From positions 1 to 49,932 of the forward strand of contig MNGW01000069.1 in NCBI GenBank assembly GCA_001918935.1: a DNA stretch of 49,932 nt, written 5' to 3'. The position numbers and the translations under genes are program-made. The stretch is from Acidobacteriales bacterium 13_1_40CM_3_55_5. Its GTDB lineage: Bacteria; Acidobacteriota; Terriglobia; Terriglobales; Acidobacteriaceae. Numbering within the stretch: position 1 is the first letter of the stretch; each line of letters begins with the position of its first letter. Below are positions 45,575 through 49,932 of the stretch, piece by piece. The notes beneath the pieces are model-generated. The model was given only the letters and a program-made list of their open reading frames with translations. It was not told where the DNA came from and searched no databases.

Positions 45575-47262
45575 ACCGCCGGTCTTTTCTCCAGGGAGTT
45601 GCAGGACTAGCGGGGGCCTGCAGTCTGGGTTCCCTCAATGCTTTTTCACAAACTTCCAATGCCGGGTTCAAGCTGGTAGACGTCACTGCTCGTGCCGGTT
45701 TGCAATTCCGTCACAACAGCGGCGCCTACGGCGGCAAGCTTCTGCCCGAGACGCTGGGCGCAGGCTGTGCCTTCCTTGACTATGACCGTGACGGCTGGCA
45801 GGACATTCTGTTGCTCAACGGAATGGACTGGCCCGGACGCAAGCGGCAGCGCAGCACACTCCGCCTGTACCGCAACAATCGCAATGGCACATTCTCGGAT
45901 GTAACCCGCAGCGCCGGTCTCGATATCGAGATGTACGGAATGGGTATTGCGGTTGGGGACTACAACAATGATGGTTATACCGACATTCTGATTACATGTG
46001 TCGGACAGAACCGATTGTTTAGAAATACGGGCAAGGGGACTTTTGTGGACGTCACCAAAGCCACTGGCCTGGGCGGACGGTCCGGCTTCAGTACTTCAGC
46101 GCTGTGGTTCGATTTCGATCGCGATGGACTGCTCGATCTTTTCATCTGCAACTATGTTAAGTGGTCTGCGGAACACGACGTGTTCTGTAGTCTCGATGGG
46201 AAGCATAAATCCTATTGCACGCCCGAGGCCTACCGCGGCGAAACCTGCTGGCTTTTTCACAATCGCGGAAATGGGACATTCGAAGACGTCACCGCGACCA
46301 GCGGAATTTTTGACAGCAGTTCAAAGTCGCTGGGCGTGGCAATGCTTGACTACGATCAGGACGGCTGGCCTGACCTACTGGTCGCCAATGACACGCAGCC
46401 GAACAAGCTCTATCGGAACCTGCGTAACGGAACGTTTAAAGATGTTGCCGTCGATGCCGGCATCGCCTTCAGCGCCGAGGGAAAAGCGCGAGCCGGAATG
46501 GGTGTAGATGTAGCCGACTTCGATAACTCGGGCGCGGCAGGTGTGGCAATCACCAATTTTGATAACGAAATGATCGGCCTCTATCGACGTTCTGCGAACG
46601 GAACTTATGCAGATGTGGCGGCGCAGAGCGGAGTGGGACTACCGTCAAAAGATAAGTTAGGTTTCGGCTGCATATTTCTGGATGCCGATCTGGACGGCTC
46701 GCCTGACTTGGTCTCGGTGAACGGACACATCGATGACACCGTGCGGAATGTCCGTAACGTCGGTTACGCACAGCCCCCGCAGCTGTTTCTAAACAACGGT
46801 AAGGGAGTGTTTCGTGACATTGCTTCAGAAATCGGCCCTGAATTCGTCCAGCCCAAGGTGGGACGCGGTCTGGCTTATGGCGATTTCGACGGCGACGGAG
46901 ATCTCGATATCCTGATGACCACTAACAACGGCCCTGCATTCCTGTTTCGCAATGACCAGCTTGCTGGCAACCGCAGCATAAGAGTTCGTTTAGTGGGGAC
47001 AAAGTCAAATCGCGATGCAATCGGCGCTTCAGTGCGAATCTTTCATGGAGGCACGAGTCAATTACGTCTGGTCAAAGGTGGATCCAGTTACTTGTCACAA
47101 TCGGAACTTCCCGTTACTTTCGGTGTGGGTAAACGCGATCGCGTCGATCGCCTGGTGATTCAGTGGCCCAATGGTCGGACTGAGGAATACAAAGATCTCG
47201 CAACTGGCCGGGGCTATGAATGCGTCGAAGAAAAAGGAATTGAGCCGCTCACTACCTTCTAG
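45571..47262 (+). CDS. CRTAC1/ASPIC-UnbV FG-GAP repeat protein with Tat-like signal
   Basis: MNRRSFLQGVAGLAGACSLGS; repeated FLDYDRDGWQDILLLNG-type motifs; C-terminal ASPIC-like domain. Confidence 0.92.
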   Translation: MNRRSFLQGVAGLAGACSLGSLNAFSQTSNAGFKLVDVTARAGLQFRHNSGAYGGKLLPETLGAGCAFLDYDRDGWQDILLLNGMDWPGRKRQRSTLRLYRNNRNGTFSDVTRSAGLDIEMYGMGIAVGDYNNDGYTDILITCVGQNRLFRNTGKGTFVDVTKATGLGGRSGFSTSALWFDFDRDGLLDLFICNYVKWSAEHDVFCSLDGKHKSYCTPEAYRGETCWLFHNRGNGTFEDVTATSGIFDSSSKSLGVAMLDYDQDGWPDLLVANDTQPNKLYRNLRNGTFKDVAVDAGIAFSAEGKARAGMGVDVADFDNSGAAGVAITNFDNEMIGLYRRSANGTYADVAAQSGVGLPSKDKLGFGCIFLDADLDGSPDLVSVNGHIDDTVRNVRNVGYAQPPQLFLNNGKGVFRDIASEIGPEFVQPKVGRGLAYGDFDGDGDLDILMTTNNGPAFLFRNDQLAGNRSIRVRLVGTKSNRDAIGASVRIFHGGTSQLRLVKGGSSYLSQSELPVTFGVGKRDRVDRLVIQWPNGRTEEYKDLATGRGYECVEEKGIEPLTTF

Positions 47263-47379
47263 TATTTTTCTAGTATTGCGCCCCTCGAGTAGCCGGACTA
47301 AGGTGTGGACAATTTTCATGTCCTCATCCGCGGCGCCCTCCGGCCCGCAGCCTTGAGGCGTTAAACCCACAACTAAGTT

Positions 47380-47408
47380 AGGCCGCCAAAATGGCGGCCT
47401 CTCTTATA
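47380..47408 (+). terminator. terminator-like hairpin
   Basis: AGGCCGCCAaaaTGGCGGCCT followed by ctcttatatct. Confidence 0.65.
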
Positions 47409-47469
47409 TCTAAATGTTGTAGAAGCTTTTTTCGACTCTATCTCGACCAAGATTGTCTGGAGGCTTCAC

Positions 47470-47856
47470 ATGAAATCTCGCACTGCGATCATCAGACTCA
47501 CATTGCCGTGCCTATTGCTTGTTGCTGTTCTGGCGCTCGCTAAGAGCGACGGCAAACCATTAACGGTGAAAGGCTATGTTCTCGACTCGGCCTGTGCATT
47601 TACCAAGGGTCTCAGCAAACCGATAAGCAAAGACTGCGCGGAGGCATGCGCGAAAGCAGGCTCTCCGTTGGTGATTCTGTCGGATGACGGAATCATCTAT
47701 TGGCCCATTGCCGAGACCACGCCTTCCAGTGGGCAGAATGAAAAACTGCTGCCATACGCCGGTCAGAAAGTTACAGCTAGCGGGAAGGTGTTTCAACGAG
47801 GCGGTTCGAGCGCCATGGTTATCGAAAAACTGGAACCGCTTTCCAACGGCAAATAA
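47470..47856 (+). CDS. exported hypothetical protein
   Basis: Signal peptide; VKGYVLDSACAFTKGLSKPISKDCAEACAKAGSPLVIL. Confidence 0.75.
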   Translation: MKSRTAIIRLTLPCLLLVAVLALAKSDGKPLTVKGYVLDSACAFTKGLSKPISKDCAEACAKAGSPLVILSDDGIIYWPIAETTPSSGQNEKLLPYAGQKVTASGKVFQRGGSSAMVIEKLEPLSNGK

Positions 47857-47910
47857 TTACCCACTGTTCGATCCGGGCCCTGATTCATATCTCGGTTAAG
47901 GAGTATTCCC

Positions 47911-49932
47911 GTGCATGTGTCGTCGATCCGTTGCTCGGTGTTGATAACAGTCACGATTCTATCCAGCTTGTTGCCGCTTAGTGTTGTCAGCGGTGCGCAG
48001 GAATTGGGAACTGCAGTGCTGAACGGCGACGTCACGGACCCACAAGGCGCGGTCGTGATTGGCGCTCACGTGATTGCGCGAAGCCTGGCCACGGGCGTTC
48101 AGCGTACCAGCGTGACCAACCACGTCGGGCTCTTCGCGTTTAACAACCTTGCGCCTGGCCCGTATGAAGTACGAGTAGAGGCCGCAGGATTCGCTCCGGC
48201 GACGGCAACCGTCCGTTTGGAAGTTGGACAGCAGGCCAGCTTGAAGTTTCCGTTAACCATCGAGCAAGAGAAGACCACGATTGTGATCGACGACCGCGAC
48301 TCAATCCCACTCATCAATACTGTGACCTCTGTGGTGGATGGCGTGATAAACGCACAGCAGATCGACAATCTGCCACTGAATGGCCGCAATTTCCTGGAAC
48401 TGGCGCTGCTCATTCCGGGTAATACGATTGCGCCCAATTTCGATCCCACCAAGTCGAGCACTGTCGTCATTTCTTCGGCCGGGCAGTTGGGACGCGGCGG
48501 CAACGTAAGCATCGACGGCATGGACAACAACGACGATGTCGTGGGCGGCATGCTCGTCAATATTCCGCAAGATGGAGTGCAGGAATTTCAGATTGCCACC
48601 AACCGTTTTTCCGCCGAGGTCGGGCGTTCGGGATCCTCCGTAGTAAATGTGGTGACCAAGTCCGGGAGCAATATATTGCACGGTTCGGCGTCATTCTATG
48701 AGCGGGACAAGGTTCTCCAAGCTCTTCCCGTTCCGCCGGCAGCAGTATGCCGGAACCCTGGGAGGCCCGCTGGTCAAAGACAAAGCCTGGTGGTTCGGAG
48801 CCTTTGAGTATCGCGACGAATTGGGCGGAGTCCTGGTGGGAAGGCGCGACCCCGCGAGCCAAACCATCACGAATAGTTTTGCTTTCACTCCTTTGACCGA
48901 TCCCATGGGAACTGTTCGTGGAGATTGGCAGATCACGAGCAACGATCTGCTTGCAATGCACTATTCGATTGAACGCCAGAGCGTCACGGGTGGGGCGAGT
49001 TTCCTGTCAGGCGCTCCCATCGGTTCAGCCTCCGAACGGCAGGATGCGCGCAACAATTTCCAAACCTTTCAAACTTCGTGGACGCGCGTGCTGAGTCCCA
49101 CGTTACTCAACCGGGCCAGCTTCAGTTTCAACAACTTTATCAATAGCACCAATCCAGTCGCGCCCGGAATTGAGCTCGACTTTCCTAGCATCGCAGATGG
49201 AGCTTCCTACCGCGTCCCACAGCAGACACGCCAGAAGCGGCTGCAGTGGGACGACGGCGTGGATTGGACTCATGGTCAGCATAACCTTCGCTTCGGAGGA
49301 CAGGTGCAGCACATTGGCGCTGATTTCAACCTGGGAGTATTTCAGGGCGGCGCGATTGAGTTCATTCAGGACTTCGCAGACTTCGATCACAACAATGACG
49401 GGGTCACCAACGACCAGGATTTGCTCTTTGCGGTGACTATCCGCAGCGGCAAGCCTTCAGTGCCGCTGCTTATCCCGGACGCCAACAATAATCATTTCGC
49501 CACATACGTGCAGGACGACTGGCGCGTGCATCCGCAGTTCACTTTAAATCTGGGGTTACGGTACGAGCTCGACACCGACGTAAATAATGTTGGGCACTAC
49601 AATCAGATCAATCCCATCCTGCTCCCGCTCCTCCACGGCAACCGTCACAAGGACACCAACAATTTCGGTCCGCGCGTGGGCTTCAACTGGGCCACTCGGG
49701 GTGGCCAGCTCAGTCTGCATGGCGGCTATGGCATTTATTACGATCGAGTCACCCTGGAGATCGTCTCACTGGAGCGTGGACTCGACGGCCGAGCCCTGCC
49801 CATCGACGTACGCCTGGGCAGCGCCAACTATTTGGACTCGAATGGGCATTTCGTTCCCGGCGCCCCAACTTTTTCTGATCCCTTCACTGGTTTCATCATT
49901 CCGGGAGCAGGAGGCGCGTCCGAGGGCATCAA
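47911..49932 (+). pseudogene. TonB-dependent receptor (Oar-like, carboxypeptidase regulatory domain), frameshifted near 48710-48740 and running off the window
   Basis: DVTDPQGAVVIGAHVIARSLATGVQRTSVTN plug/CarboxypepD region in frame 1; RRQQYAGTLGGPLVKDKAWWFGAFEYRDELGG continues open in another frame to the window end. Confidence 0.85.

Overview
This is a bacterial chromosomal window. Gene content and style (S/T kinase with PD40 propeller, Oar-like TonB receptor, CRTAC1/ASPIC protein, fused LptC-LptA) suggest Acidobacteria; that assignment is inference. About 35 genes are supportable. They include nrnA-type DHH phosphoesterase, GT39, M24 peptidase, MFS and OPT transporters, yggS-yggU, comF, HNH nuclease, S9 peptidase, cspA, queG, two DUF507 genes, recJ, lptCA-lptB-rpoN-hpf, a cyclase-like protein, a TonB transducer, an S/T kinase, a NarL-type two-component pair and a truncated TonB-dependent receptor. 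I saw no rRNA, tRNA, CRISPR array, prophage or intact transposase. The most unusual signal is a class of short intergenic repeats. At least four gene junctions carry degenerate period-7 tandem repeats (GATTTAC, AGGTCTC, GCATTCA, TTGGTCG; different at each site) in an arm-spacer-inverted-arm layout. At three co-directional junctions they nearly fill the gap from stop codon to next start codon. A 27-nt GC-rich hairpin repeat (26/27 match) also flanks yggS-yggU in inverted orientation, and a nonamer repeat and a GCCGGC palindrome occur elsewhere. The second theme is several apparently frameshifted genes (yggU, comF, a secreted multi-domain protein, a neighbouring decayed gene, the TonB receptor). 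They could be real pseudogenes or assembly errors.
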